NCBI GenBank assembly: GCA_937892395.1
Contig: CALAGJ010000192.1
Span: forward strand, 1 to 9,312
Length of the DNA stretch: 9,312 nucleotides
Source of the DNA: an uncultured Parafilimonas sp.
GTDB lineage: Bacteria > Bacteroidota > Bacteroidia > Chitinophagales > Chitinophagaceae
Direction of reading: 5' to 3'
The position numbers and the translations under genes are program-made. Position 1 is the first letter of the stretch, and the number at the start of each line of letters is the position of its first letter. The notes below the pieces were generated by a model. It did not search any database. It saw only the letters and a list, made by a program, of their open reading frames with translations, and was not told where the DNA came from. This document shows, one piece after another, positions 1 through 6,659 of this stretch.

Positions 1-248
1 TGATTTTGCTAATCATAATAGTATTTATTTTGGGGTGATTAAATCAGTACTTCTATATGTTTATATAATATTATACACTTGAAGTATCCTGTACAATAAA
101 GTATCAAAGATTTTTCCCCCACAGGGGGTAACAATTTCTTCTGCTCCGCAATATCTTACTGTAGAAGCTTTTATACAATTTAATATCACAAAAAACGGGG
201 AAGCTGAAAACCGAAAATAGAGTAGGCATCAACAATAATTTTTTTAAA
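1..248. other. AT-rich leader without a supported gene
   Basis: I see no complete gene here. The stretch is strongly AT-rich. It contains two short inverted repeats of the same arms (TGATT/AATCA at 1-15 and 37-47) and one G/C hairpin at 116-128. One reading frame on the plus strand stays open from 83 to the stop at 218-220, but it has no ATG and begins right after a stop codon, so it is at best a gene remnant. The segment around 163-186 resembles bases 582-604 inside the following lipoprotein gene, which may be chance or a trace of a decayed paralogue. The rest probably serves as promoter and 5' leader for the lipoprotein gene, but I could not pick a convincing TAnnTTTG box. Confidence 0.5.
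116..128. repeat. G/C hairpin CCCCC-ACA-GGGGG in the leader
   Basis: This is a perfect 5-bp C/G stem with a 3-base loop, the only G/C-rich element in the first 250 bases. It is not a terminator for plus-strand transcription because the bases after it are TAACAATTTC, with no T run; the T run lies before the stem. It lies 120 bases before the lipoprotein ATG. It could be a leader structure or chance. Function unknown. Confidence 0.35.
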
Positions 249-1037
249 ATGAAAAAGAATTTGACCGCACTTTATATTAGTGCATGCATTATGGCATCTA
301 TGTATAGTTGCCAAAAAACACAGGATGCTACACCAGCACAAAGTGATCTATTAACTCAAACAGGTGAGGAGGAAATACTTGCCTCCGAAAACGGTGTGGC
401 TACTGTAAGCCGAATAGTATCTGGCGACAATGTTACACTAACACTGCAGCCCGGTGCCATAAATGGCCAAGATGCCATGATTTTACGTTATGATCCTGAT
501 CCTAGTTATGTAAATCTTAATAAGGGTCAAGAGGTTGATATACCCTCTTTAGTATGGACAGCAGGAGGCATTCCAACCTACCGTAGAAGCTTAATACAGT
601 TTAATCAGTTATCACTTATTCCAACTGGCGCCACAATTGTATCAGCAAGTCTAAAATTGTACGGTCTGCCTGCAAACAGCTCTCCTAACTGCCCACAGGG
701 TAATTCTCCTGGTTATGGTTTTCAAGAAAATACTGAATTCTTTCAAGCACTCAGTAGTCCTTGGAGTGAAAACACTGTAACATGGGCTACACAGCCGAGT
801 GTTACAGGAGGTGCTATAACTGTTCCTTCAACCAGCACGAATCCTCTTGATCAATGGAATGTAAACCGCAGTATAAATATAACAACATTTGTACAATCTT
901 GGGTAACCAACCCTTCCCAGAATAATGGTTTGCTGATGTATTTGAAAAATGAAACCCCATTAAGATCTATTACTTATGGTTCTTCCGAAAATTCGGTGGC
1001 ATACAGACCTAAATTAGTAGTGGTATTTCACCTTTAG
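249..1037 (+). CDS. DNRLRE domain-containing secreted lipoprotein
   Basis: A 262-residue predicted surface or periplasmic lipoprotein. The N terminus has a charged MKKN start, a short hydrophobic stretch and a lipobox ending at Cys21 (SMYSC), so signal peptidase II processing and lipid anchoring are expected. From about residue 50 to 262 it resembles the DNRLRE family, a beta-sandwich module of extracellular proteins. The recognisable parts are RRSLIQFN (strand pair), a strand with SASLKLYG, the SPWSENTVTWATQPS segment, then FVQSWVTNPSQNNGLLMYLKN and the terminal strand RPKLVVVF. This WseNtvTW...tqP pattern is the most diagnostic part. DNRLRE modules usually occur in larger cell-wall or carbohydrate-associated proteins; here the domain stands alone, so a structural or binding role is more likely than catalysis. 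The gene is monocistronic, closed by a strong terminator. The first ATG gives the signal peptide and is the natural start. Confidence 0.82.
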   Translation: MKKNLTALYISACIMASMYSCQKTQDATPAQSDLLTQTGEEEILASENGVATVSRIVSGDNVTLTLQPGAINGQDAMILRYDPDPSYVNLNKGQEVDIPSLVWTAGGIPTYRRSLIQFNQLSLIPTGATIVSASLKLYGLPANSSPNCPQGNSPGYGFQENTEFFQALSSPWSENTVTWATQPSVTGGAITVPSTSTNPLDQWNVNRSINITTFVQSWVTNPSQNNGLLMYLKNETPLRSITYGSSENSVAYRPKLVVVFHL

Positions 1038-1059
1038 CAAGCAGCTTTCTTTTGCACTG

Positions 1060-1089
1060 AAACCCTGAATAGTACATCAGGGTTTTTTT
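1060..1089 (+). terminator. Rho-independent terminator after the lipoprotein gene
   Basis: A perfect 9-bp stem, AAACCCTGA (1060-1068) with TCAGGGTTT (1077-1085), 8-base loop, followed directly by more T for a run of seven (1083-1089). It starts 22 bases after the lipoprotein stop codon and separates that gene from the downstream light-module cluster. Confidence 0.9.
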
Positions 1090-1120
1090 GTGATATCATC
1101 ATATAAAAACATTACCTTTT
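1087..1120 (+). promoter_or_regulatory. Candidate Bacteroidota promoter of the photolyase cluster
   Basis: TTTG at 1087-1090 and TACCTTTT at 1113-1120, spaced 22 bases, resemble the Bacteroidota -33 (TTTG) and -7 (TAnnTTTG) boxes, with one mismatch in the -7 box. Transcription would start near 1127, about 35 bases before the SDR ATG. The -33 box overlaps the T tract of the preceding terminator. This is inference from consensus only. Confidence 0.4.
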
Positions 1121-1122
1121 TA

Positions 1123-1137
1123 ATTGTTCTAAACAAT
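1123..1137. promoter_or_regulatory. Perfect palindrome ATTGTT-CTA-AACAAT, candidate operator
   Basis: A perfect 6-3-6 inverted repeat lies 25 bases before the first gene of the eight-gene cluster and would cover the transcription start predicted from the boxes at 1087-1120. A dimeric repressor or light-responsive regulator bound here would block initiation. No regulator gene is encoded within the cluster, so the binding protein would be elsewhere. It is not followed by a T run, so it is not a terminator. Confidence 0.45.
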
Positions 1138-1162
1138 ACAATCTTCTACCCGTTATACCTAC

Positions 1163-1858
1163 ATGAAAAATTTTTTGATAGTAGGTCACTCATCCGGCAT
1201 TGGTGATGCTCTTACAAAATTGCTTGCTCCTAACCATCGGATATATGGTACTTATTTTTCAAAGTCCGACACCTTTCAGCACCCTAATGTATCAGCACAT
1301 TATCTGAATGTATTGGATGATCAAGTTGATTACTCCTTTCTGCCTGATAGCATAGATGGCTTGGTATACTGCCCAGGTGCCATTCAACTTAAACCTTTTG
1401 CAAGACTAAAAGCAGCAGACTATTTGAATGATTACAAACTACAGGTTCTTGGTGCTATTGAATGCATACAAACCTGCCTGCCAAAATTGAAAAATAGTGG
1501 GAGTGGTGCTGTAGTATTGTTTAGTACAGTAGCTGCACAAATGGGTTTTAATTTTCACAGCATAGTAAGTGCCAGCAAGGGAGCCATTGAAGGATTAACA
1601 AAAGCATTATCTGCAGAGTTGGCACCACAAATAAGGGTAAACTGTATAGCACCTTCCATTACCAATACACCATTGGCCGCAGCATTGTTAAACACACCCG
1701 AAAAAATAGAAGCCAATGCTCAGCGCCATCCCCTCAAAAAAATTGGCAGGGCTGAGGATATTGCATCTATGGCTACCTTTTTACTGGGAGATGAAAGCAA
1801 ATGGATAACAGGACAAATTTTTCATGTGGATGGCGGCATGAGCTCAATAAAAATATAA
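1163..1858 (+). CDS. SDR-family Rossmann protein lacking the catalytic tyrosine
   Basis: A 231-residue short-chain dehydrogenase/reductase fold, near the usual 230-260 length. The nucleotide-binding loop is G8-HSSGI-G14, matching the GxxxGxG pattern. The structural NNAG motif is replaced by Y69-C-P-G72. Ser121 of the catalytic triad is present, and so is Lys139, but the Tyr of YxxxK is Val135 (VSASK). The C-terminal half is typical (IRVNCIAPS, then ITGQIFHVDGG near the end). With the tyrosine gone, ordinary SDR redox chemistry is doubtful, so it may bind NAD(P)H as a sensor or partner, or use another acid. I recall related Bacteroidota and proteobacterial proteins next to photolyases that show the same change, which I cannot verify here. 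It is the first gene of the cluster, 4 bases before the SRPBCC gene. CpG is very low (7 counted in 696 bases). Confidence 0.88.
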   Translation: MKNFLIVGHSSGIGDALTKLLAPNHRIYGTYFSKSDTFQHPNVSAHYLNVLDDQVDYSFLPDSIDGLVYCPGAIQLKPFARLKAADYLNDYKLQVLGAIECIQTCLPKLKNSGSGAVVLFSTVAAQMGFNFHSIVSASKGAIEGLTKALSAELAPQIRVNCIAPSITNTPLAAALLNTPEKIEANAQRHPLKKIGRAEDIASMATFLLGDESKWITGQIFHVDGGMSSIKI

Positions 1859-1862
1859 TAAA

Positions 1863-2333
1863 ATGGCATTTTACCAATTTACACAAACACAAAAAATAAA
1901 AGCTTCTATTGATGAAGTATGGGATTTTGTGTCAAGCCCGGCAAACTTAAAAGACATTACTCCTGCGTATATGGACTTTAATGTAACTAGTAATAGTGGT
2001 AGCGACAAAATGTATGCAGGCATGATTATAACCTATGTAGTAAAACCTTTACTGGGCATAGGCATGAAATGGATGACTGAAATAAGCCAGGTAAAAGACA
2101 AAGAATATTTTGTGGATGAACAACGCATGGGTCCTTATAAATTATGGCATCATCAGCACAAATTGCAAAAAATAGAAGGTGGTGTTTTAATGACTGATAT
2201 CGTAACATACATACCACCATTTGGATTTCTTGGTGCCATTGCCAATAGTTTATTTATCAAAAAACAACTACAGCAAATATTCGACTATAGAACAAAAGCC
2301 GTTGATGAAAAATTTGGTCAATGGGCAAAATAA
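1863..2333 (+). CDS. SRPBCC (START/polyketide-cyclase-like) ligand-binding protein
   Basis: A 156-residue cytoplasmic protein of the SRPBCC helix-grip fold. Seen in order: an N-terminal strand FTQTQKIKASIDEVWDFVSS, in which the family's signature of a strand followed by a helix with xxVWdFvs is clear; a helix around SPANLKDITP; alternating strands with IITYVV and KWMTEISQV; and a long C-terminal helix (about residues 125-152) that closes the hydrophobic cavity. There is no signal peptide. Members bind hydrophobic ligands such as lipids or polyketide-like molecules; the ligand here is unknown. It starts 4 bases after the SDR stop and its 3' end overlaps the next gene by 13 bases, so it is surely cotranscribed and probably translationally coupled. 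In this context a role with a membrane, pigment or flavin-related ligand is possible but is only inference. Confidence 0.85.
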   Translation: MAFYQFTQTQKIKASIDEVWDFVSSPANLKDITPAYMDFNVTSNSGSDKMYAGMIITYVVKPLLGIGMKWMTEISQVKDKEYFVDEQRMGPYKLWHHQHKLQKIEGGVLMTDIVTYIPPFGFLGAIANSLFIKKQLQQIFDYRTKAVDEKFGQWAK

Positions 2334-2605
2334 ATCTATCGCCACAGGATACTGACCGCATCATTGAAATGGCCTGGGAAGACAGAACCCCTTTTGAAGC
2401 TATATCGGTACAATTTCTTCTATCAGAAAGCGAAGTAATTGCATTGATGCGCAGAGCATTGAAAAGAAGCAGTTTTAATCTATGGAGAAAAAGAGTAAAC
2501 AGCGGCATCAGTCAAAAACATCTGCAAAAAAGAGACCCCGAAATGATAAGGTTTAAATGCAACTTGCAAAGAACAATTAGCCACAACAAAATTTCAAAAA
2601 GATAA
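2321..2605 (+). CDS. TIGR03643/DUF2805 family small basic protein
   Basis: A 94-residue protein that I recognise as the DUF2805/TIGR03643 family by its conserved core: DRIIEMAWEDRTPFEAI (about residues 12-28), LSESEVIALMRRALKRSSFNLWRKRV (about 34-59), then a KH...RDPE.IRFKCN segment and the terminal NKISKR. It is strongly basic in the second half. The first half reads as a helix-turn-helix-like region (SVQFLLSESEVIALMRR), which would fit nucleic-acid binding, but no function is established that I know of. The ATG lies inside the SRPBCC gene (13-base overlap), and the photolyase gene begins one base after the stop, so translation is coupled to both. From memory, the family often occurs close to photolyase/cryptochrome genes, and this window supports that link. 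A DNA-binding or photolyase-assisting role is inference. Confidence 0.85.
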   Translation: MGKINLSPQDTDRIIEMAWEDRTPFEAISVQFLLSESEVIALMRRALKRSSFNLWRKRVNSGISQKHLQKRDPEMIRFKCNLQRTISHNKISKR

Positions 2606-2606
2606 T

Positions 2607-3707
2607 ATGTTTTCATCGGACTATGAGGACATACTCCAAGATATAGATGCAATTGACCCCATGCAGTATGGCAGAACAAGAAACTATACTAATGGAGCGG
2701 TTACAAAACTTTCCCCTTATATATCAAGAGGAGTTATATCCACCAAGCAAGTAGCCACAGCTGTCTTAAGGAAAGGGTATAAGCCATATCAAATAGAAAA
2801 ATTTTTAAAAGAACTAACTTGGAGAGATTATTTTCAACAAGTGTGGATGGCCAAAGGTGAATCGATTAACAAAGATCTCAAACATGTGCAGGAGGGTGTA
2901 AGTAATCATGCTATGCCTACTGCCCTACTCCATCAAAGTACAGGCATTTTAGCTATAGATGATGCTATAAAAAACTTATATGAAACTGGCTATATGCACA
3001 ATCATATAAGAATGTATGTGGCAGGCATAGCCTGCAATGTAGCCCAAAGCCATTGGTATAAACCTGCACAATGGATGTATTATTATTTATTAGATGCTGA
3101 CTGGGCCAGCAATGCATTGAGTTGGCAGTGGGTGGCAGGTAGTTTTAGTAGCAAAAAATATTATGCAAACCAGGAAAATATCAATAAGTATTGCGGCACC
3201 GCACAGCATCATAGTTTTTTAGATATGAAGTATGAAGCACTATCTACATGTCATATACCAGATGTGCTGCAGGACACAACTTTACCACATCTGCAAACAA
3301 TTCTACCACCCTCTGATGATTTGCTGATAGATGAATCATTGCCAGCTTGCATATATAATTTTTATAACTTAGATTGTAAATGGATGAGCCATATAGCGGC
3401 AAACAGAATACTCCTGTTAGAACCTACATTCTTTGAGCAATATCCGGTATGTAATCAAACTATACAGTTCATTATAAAGCTATCAAAGAATATACAGCAT
3501 CTTCAGATTTATGTTGGCGATTTTAATTCACTATATGAAAAGCTGCATACACAGCAGATTCATTATAAAGAACACCCAACGACTCAGCACTATAAGGGCA
3601 TACAGCATAGCAGAGACTGGATGTTTGAAGATGTAAAAGGATATTATCCATCCTTTTTTGCTTACTGGAAGAAATGTAAAAAAAAGATAAATCAACTATT
3701 GCAATAA
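2607..3707 (+). CDS. NewPHL-type photolyase (inverted topology, FAD domain first)
   Basis: A 366-residue flavoprotein whose photolyase FAD-binding domain begins at the N terminus, with no upstream Rossmann antenna domain. Seen: RTRNY...VTKLSPYISRGVIS (23-45, FAD phosphate and ribose contacts), the E69..W72-R73-D74 element, GYMHNHIRM (128-136), and D163-A-D165...N169...W173-Q-W175, which keeps the flavin-contacting Asp/Asp/Asn and the proximal Trp of classical photolyases. After residue about 235 comes an alpha/beta region (NRILLLEP strand, then a helix, then LQIYVGDF strand) ending in a conserved-looking HSRDWMFEDVKGYYPSFFAYWKKC. A catalytic domain followed by a C-terminal Rossmann-like lid is the published NewPHL arrangement; those enzymes repair cyclobutane pyrimidine dimers, with preference for single-stranded DNA. 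Blue-light DNA repair in the cytoplasm is therefore likely. It starts one base after the DUF2805 stop and belongs to the same operon. The main alternative is a divergent DASH-like cryptochrome. Confidence 0.85.
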   Translation: MFSSDYEDILQDIDAIDPMQYGRTRNYTNGAVTKLSPYISRGVISTKQVATAVLRKGYKPYQIEKFLKELTWRDYFQQVWMAKGESINKDLKHVQEGVSNHAMPTALLHQSTGILAIDDAIKNLYETGYMHNHIRMYVAGIACNVAQSHWYKPAQWMYYYLLDADWASNALSWQWVAGSFSSKKYYANQENINKYCGTAQHHSFLDMKYEALSTCHIPDVLQDTTLPHLQTILPPSDDLLIDESLPACIYNFYNLDCKWMSHIAANRILLLEPTFFEQYPVCNQTIQFIIKLSKNIQHLQIYVGDFNSLYEKLHTQQIHYKEHPTTQHYKGIQHSRDWMFEDVKGYYPSFFAYWKKCKKKINQLLQ

Positions 3708-3787
3708 CTGAAATAGAACATCATCAAAACTTATGTATAACCCATATTTTTTAAAGGTAAAATTAAAGAACCATTAAAGTATGCTGA
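3708..3787 (+). other. 80-base gap between the two photoprotein genes
   Basis: This is the largest gap inside the cluster. It has no hairpin with a T run, so no terminator, and I find no convincing TAnnTTTG box. Transcription most likely reads through from the upstream photolyase gene, although a weak internal promoter cannot be excluded. Confidence 0.4.
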
Positions 3788-5266
3788 GTGACAGATAGGC
3801 TACAAATAAATATGGTATGGTTGAAAAGAGATATCAGATTGCAAGATCATATACCTTTGAAAATGGCAGAAGCAGATGGCCTGCCTTATCTTATTATTTT
3901 CATTTTTGAACCTTCTCTTATTGCATATCCGGATACAAGTATTCGTCATTTACAATTTCAATATCATTCTCTACTGCATATCAACAATAAGTTGAAAGCA
4001 TATAATAGAGAAGTGCTACTGCTCCATTCAGAAGCTGTATCGGCTTTAGAATGCATAGCCAAAAACTATCAAATAAGAAAAATCTATAGCTATCAAGAAA
4101 CAGGTATTCAACTTAGTTATGATAGAGATAAATCAGTAGCTAAATTTTGCAAAGCGCAAAATATTTCTTGGCATCAATTTCAGAGAGATGGGATAGTAAG
4201 AGGTATTAAAAACAGAGCTGGATGGGATAAGCAATGGTTTACCACCATGCATGCACCTATTACTACAAATACATATACCAAGCAATCATCATTGCCAGTG
4301 GACAATCTTTACCCGCTATCAAATGAATTGCTTGGTCAGTTAAAGGAATATCCCAAGACTTTTCAACCTCCGGGTGAGGATTATGCTTTTAAATATTTAG
4401 ATTCCTTTATTGGAGAGAGAGGAAAAAATTATCACAAGCATATCAGTAAGCCATTAGAAAGTAGGACTGCCTGTGGCAGATTATCCCCCTATTTGAGCTG
4501 GGGAAATATTTCTATCAGACAAGCCTATCAATTCATGTATGAACATTCCACAACTGCATTAAATAAATTTCCTTATAAAAATATACTCACCAGGCTTAAA
4601 TGGCATTGTCATTTTATACAAAAGTTTGAAGTAGAATGTGCTTATGAAACAAGGTGCGTGAATGCAGGTTATGAACTATTGAGTCATGCAACGCATACAA
4701 CAAATATTGAGGCTTGGAAACAAGGAAAAACAGGTATTCCTTTAGTGGATGCTTGTATGCGTTGTCTTCAGCAAACAGGTTGGATAAATTTTAGAATGCG
4801 TGCCATGTTGGTCAGCTTTTTTTGTCATCATTTGTATCAGGATTGGAGGATGGGCGTTTATCATCTTGCACAGCTATTTTTGGATTATGAGCCGGGCATT
4901 CATTATCCTCAATTTCAAATGCAAGCAGGCACAACTGGCATCAATACCATCAGAATGTATAACCCAATAAAGCAAAGTAAAGAACATGATCCAAACGGTT
5001 TTTTTATAAAGCAATGGGTGCCTGAGTTACAGCCTGTACCACTGGAGTTTATACATGAGCCCTACCGGATGGCTGCAATAGATCAACATTTTTGTGGTGT
5101 AATACTTGGCAATCATTATCCCTACCCCATTGTAGATATAGGCTGCGCAGGTAAAACTGCACGAAAACTTATTTGGGGTCATAGAAGCAATGCCCTCGTA
5201 AAAGAAGAAAATAAACGCATATTGATTACTCATACAAGAAGAAAAAATGATACTCAAAGAAATTGA
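3788..5266 (+). CDS. Cryptochrome/photolyase family protein with altered FAD pocket
   Basis: A 492-residue protein with both classical domains. The N-terminal antenna domain opens with NMVWLKRDIRLQDH (8-21), equivalent to the photolyase WFR.DLR motif. The FAD domain follows from about 210: RLSPYLSWGNIS (L232-S-P-Y), LKWHCHFIQKFE, WKQGKTGIPLVDACMR, GWINFRMRAMLVSFF and EPGIHYPQFQMQAG. Against E. coli photolyase, the flavin-N5 Asn position is His372, the proximal electron-transfer Trp position is Phe376, and the HNR.RM motif reads NFRMR. Asp366 is kept and the second Asp is Glu368. These changes suit a signalling cryptochrome or a special photolyase subfamily. I chose the GTG at 3788 because it preserves the first beta strand; the ATG at 3812 (residue 9) is a possible start that would cut into that strand. 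The 3' end overlaps the flavin reductase gene by 20 bases. Confidence 0.87.
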   Translation: MTDRLQINMVWLKRDIRLQDHIPLKMAEADGLPYLIIFIFEPSLIAYPDTSIRHLQFQYHSLLHINNKLKAYNREVLLLHSEAVSALECIAKNYQIRKIYSYQETGIQLSYDRDKSVAKFCKAQNISWHQFQRDGIVRGIKNRAGWDKQWFTTMHAPITTNTYTKQSSLPVDNLYPLSNELLGQLKEYPKTFQPPGEDYAFKYLDSFIGERGKNYHKHISKPLESRTACGRLSPYLSWGNISIRQAYQFMYEHSTTALNKFPYKNILTRLKWHCHFIQKFEVECAYETRCVNAGYELLSHATHTTNIEAWKQGKTGIPLVDACMRCLQQTGWINFRMRAMLVSFFCHHLYQDWRMGVYHLAQLFLDYEPGIHYPQFQMQAGTTGINTIRMYNPIKQSKEHDPNGFFIKQWVPELQPVPLEFIHEPYRMAAIDQHFCGVILGNHYPYPIVDIGCAGKTARKLIWGHRSNALVKEENKRILITHTRRKNDTQRN

Positions 5267-5876
5267 AATAAAAAATTTAGAAAGAAGGTATAGAGCTAAT
5301 TTTATTAATGCTTTAGGTGGCTTTAAGAGTGTTGTATTGATTGGCACTAAGAGTGCTGAAGGCAATGAAAATCTTGCCATATTCAGTAGTCTTTTTCACT
5401 TAGGAGCAGATCCAGCATTGTGCGGAATCATTGTAAGACCCAATGAGGAAAAGCAAAACACATTAGGCAATATTATGCATACAAAACAGTACACTATTAA
5501 CCATATTCTACCATCCTTTTATAAGCAGGCACACCAGTGTAGTGCAAAATATGAAACGGGTGTTAGTGAATTTAATATAGTTGGTTTAACCCCTGAATAT
5601 TTTGATACATTTTATGCACCTTATGTAATGGAATCTGAAATAAAATTTGGATGCGAATTGGTTCAAAAAATTGACATTACACAAAATGCAACTTTTCTGA
5701 TTATTGGTAAAATCACAAAAGTAATAGTACCAGATAAGTATATAAAAAGAGATGGCTTTATTGATTTACAAGCTGCACAAACAGTAACATGTAGTGGGTT
5801 AGATAGCTACCATACCACCCAATCCATTGCAAGATTATCTTATGCACAAGTGGATAAAGATGTATTTGAATTTTAA
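5247..5876 (+). CDS. Flavin reductase-like, FMN-binding split-barrel protein
   Basis: A 209-residue cytoplasmic protein of the flavin reductase-like domain family. The key segment is NFINALGGFKSVVLIGTKS followed by NLAIFSSLFHLGADPALCGIIVRP (about residues 18-64), the beta-strand/loop region that binds FMN in this fold (consensus n.aiFSs..h.ga.Pp...). The later part has the dimerisation and ligand strands (FLIIGKITKVIVPDKYI). Members use NAD(P)H to reduce or simply bind flavin; some only carry it. It overlaps the cryptochrome gene by 20 bases, implying translational coupling and matched amounts of the two proteins. A likely job is to supply or reduce flavin for the adjacent FAD photoproteins, or to act with the SDR-like protein; this is inference from context. 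CpG is the lowest in the window (3 counted in 630 bases). Confidence 0.85.
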   Translation: MILKEIEIKNLERRYRANFINALGGFKSVVLIGTKSAEGNENLAIFSSLFHLGADPALCGIIVRPNEEKQNTLGNIMHTKQYTINHILPSFYKQAHQCSAKYETGVSEFNIVGLTPEYFDTFYAPYVMESEIKFGCELVQKIDITQNATFLIIGKITKVIVPDKYIKRDGFIDLQAAQTVTCSGLDSYHTTQSIARLSYAQVDKDVFEF

Positions 5877-5936
5877 TAGCTCATGCCAATAGATATACGA
5901 TTGTAATTGCTCAATAGTAATTAACTATAAAAACAG

Positions 5937-6659
5937 ATGGCAAAAACATTTTTAAAAGCACACTGGAATAATGTTGTAATGATAAATTATACAGTACCCA
6001 AGCAGGTACTTATACCTTATTTACCTTATGGTGTGGAGTTAGATGACTTTCAAGGAAATTATTATATAAGTCTTGTTGGTTTCAAATTTCTGCGCAGCAG
6101 TTTATTCGGCATTCCGATTCCATTTTTTGGATCATTTGATGAAGTAAATCTTAGATTTTATGTAAAACGGAAAGTCAATGATGAATATAGAAGAGGTGTT
6201 GTATTTATCTGTGAATTAGTGCCCTATTCTATTGTGGCCACATTAGCGAATAAACTCTATAAAGAACATTATCGTAAAGCAAAAATTCAGAGTAAAATTG
6301 TAATGAGCAAGGGTCATAAAAGCATAAGCTATGAGTGGGAAATAAACAATCAAAAATCTGCTATCGATATCAGATTTGACGATGTTGAAATAGAAATATT
6401 GCACAATAGTCACGAGGAATTTATTTATGAACATTATTATGGATTTACTAAGATTGATGATCAGCAAACCTGGGAATATAAAGTGAATCATTATTCCTGG
6501 CAAACCAATGAAAATATCAGTGTGGAAATAGATTGTAATTTTGAATCCATGTATGGACATTCATTTGCTTTTTTAAATCAACAACAGCCGCACTCGGTTT
6601 ACAATGCCATTGGGTCGCAGGTAAGTATCGATTGGAAAATAAATAAGATCAAACGATGA
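5937..6659 (+). CDS. DUF2071 (YqjF-like) family protein
   Basis: A 240-residue cytoplasmic protein that I place in DUF2071/YqjF, a family related in fold to acetoacetate decarboxylase. Supporting features are the N-terminal AHWNNVVMINYTVPKQVL...LPYGVELD (residues 8-36), where members typically have a W..l.m.ny.v....L...lP.g..ld pattern; ISLVGFKFLRSSLFGIPIPF (44-63); FDEVNLRFYVKR; and GVVFICELVP. There is no signal peptide or membrane segment. No enzymatic activity is established for the family that I know of. It lies 60 bases after the flavin reductase, with no terminator between, and its stop overlaps the next ATG as ATGA. The CpG count (15 in 723 bases) is between that of the photolyase genes and the genes beyond 6838. 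Confidence 0.78.
   Translation: MAKTFLKAHWNNVVMINYTVPKQVLIPYLPYGVELDDFQGNYYISLVGFKFLRSSLFGIPIPFFGSFDEVNLRFYVKRKVNDEYRRGVVFICELVPYSIVATLANKLYKEHYRKAKIQSKIVMSKGHKSISYEWEINNQKSAIDIRFDDVEIEILHNSHEEFIYEHYYGFTKIDDQQTWEYKVNHYSWQTNENISVEIDCNFESMYGHSFAFLNQQQPHSVYNAIGSQVSIDWKINKIKR

Noticed and set aside
116..128. Leader hairpin as an intrinsic terminator
   Set aside because: The stem is only 5 bp and no T run follows it on either strand; the T run precedes it on the plus strand.
2026..2508. Minus-strand open frames opposite the SRPBCC and DUF2805 genes
   Set aside because: They are antisense shadows of well-supported genes, with no recognisable domain and no promoter.
5027..5380. Minus-strand open frame of 117 codons across the cryptochrome/flavin reductase junction
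   Set aside because: Both plus-strand genes have strong family signatures; the antisense product has no motif and a low-complexity hydrophobic make-up.
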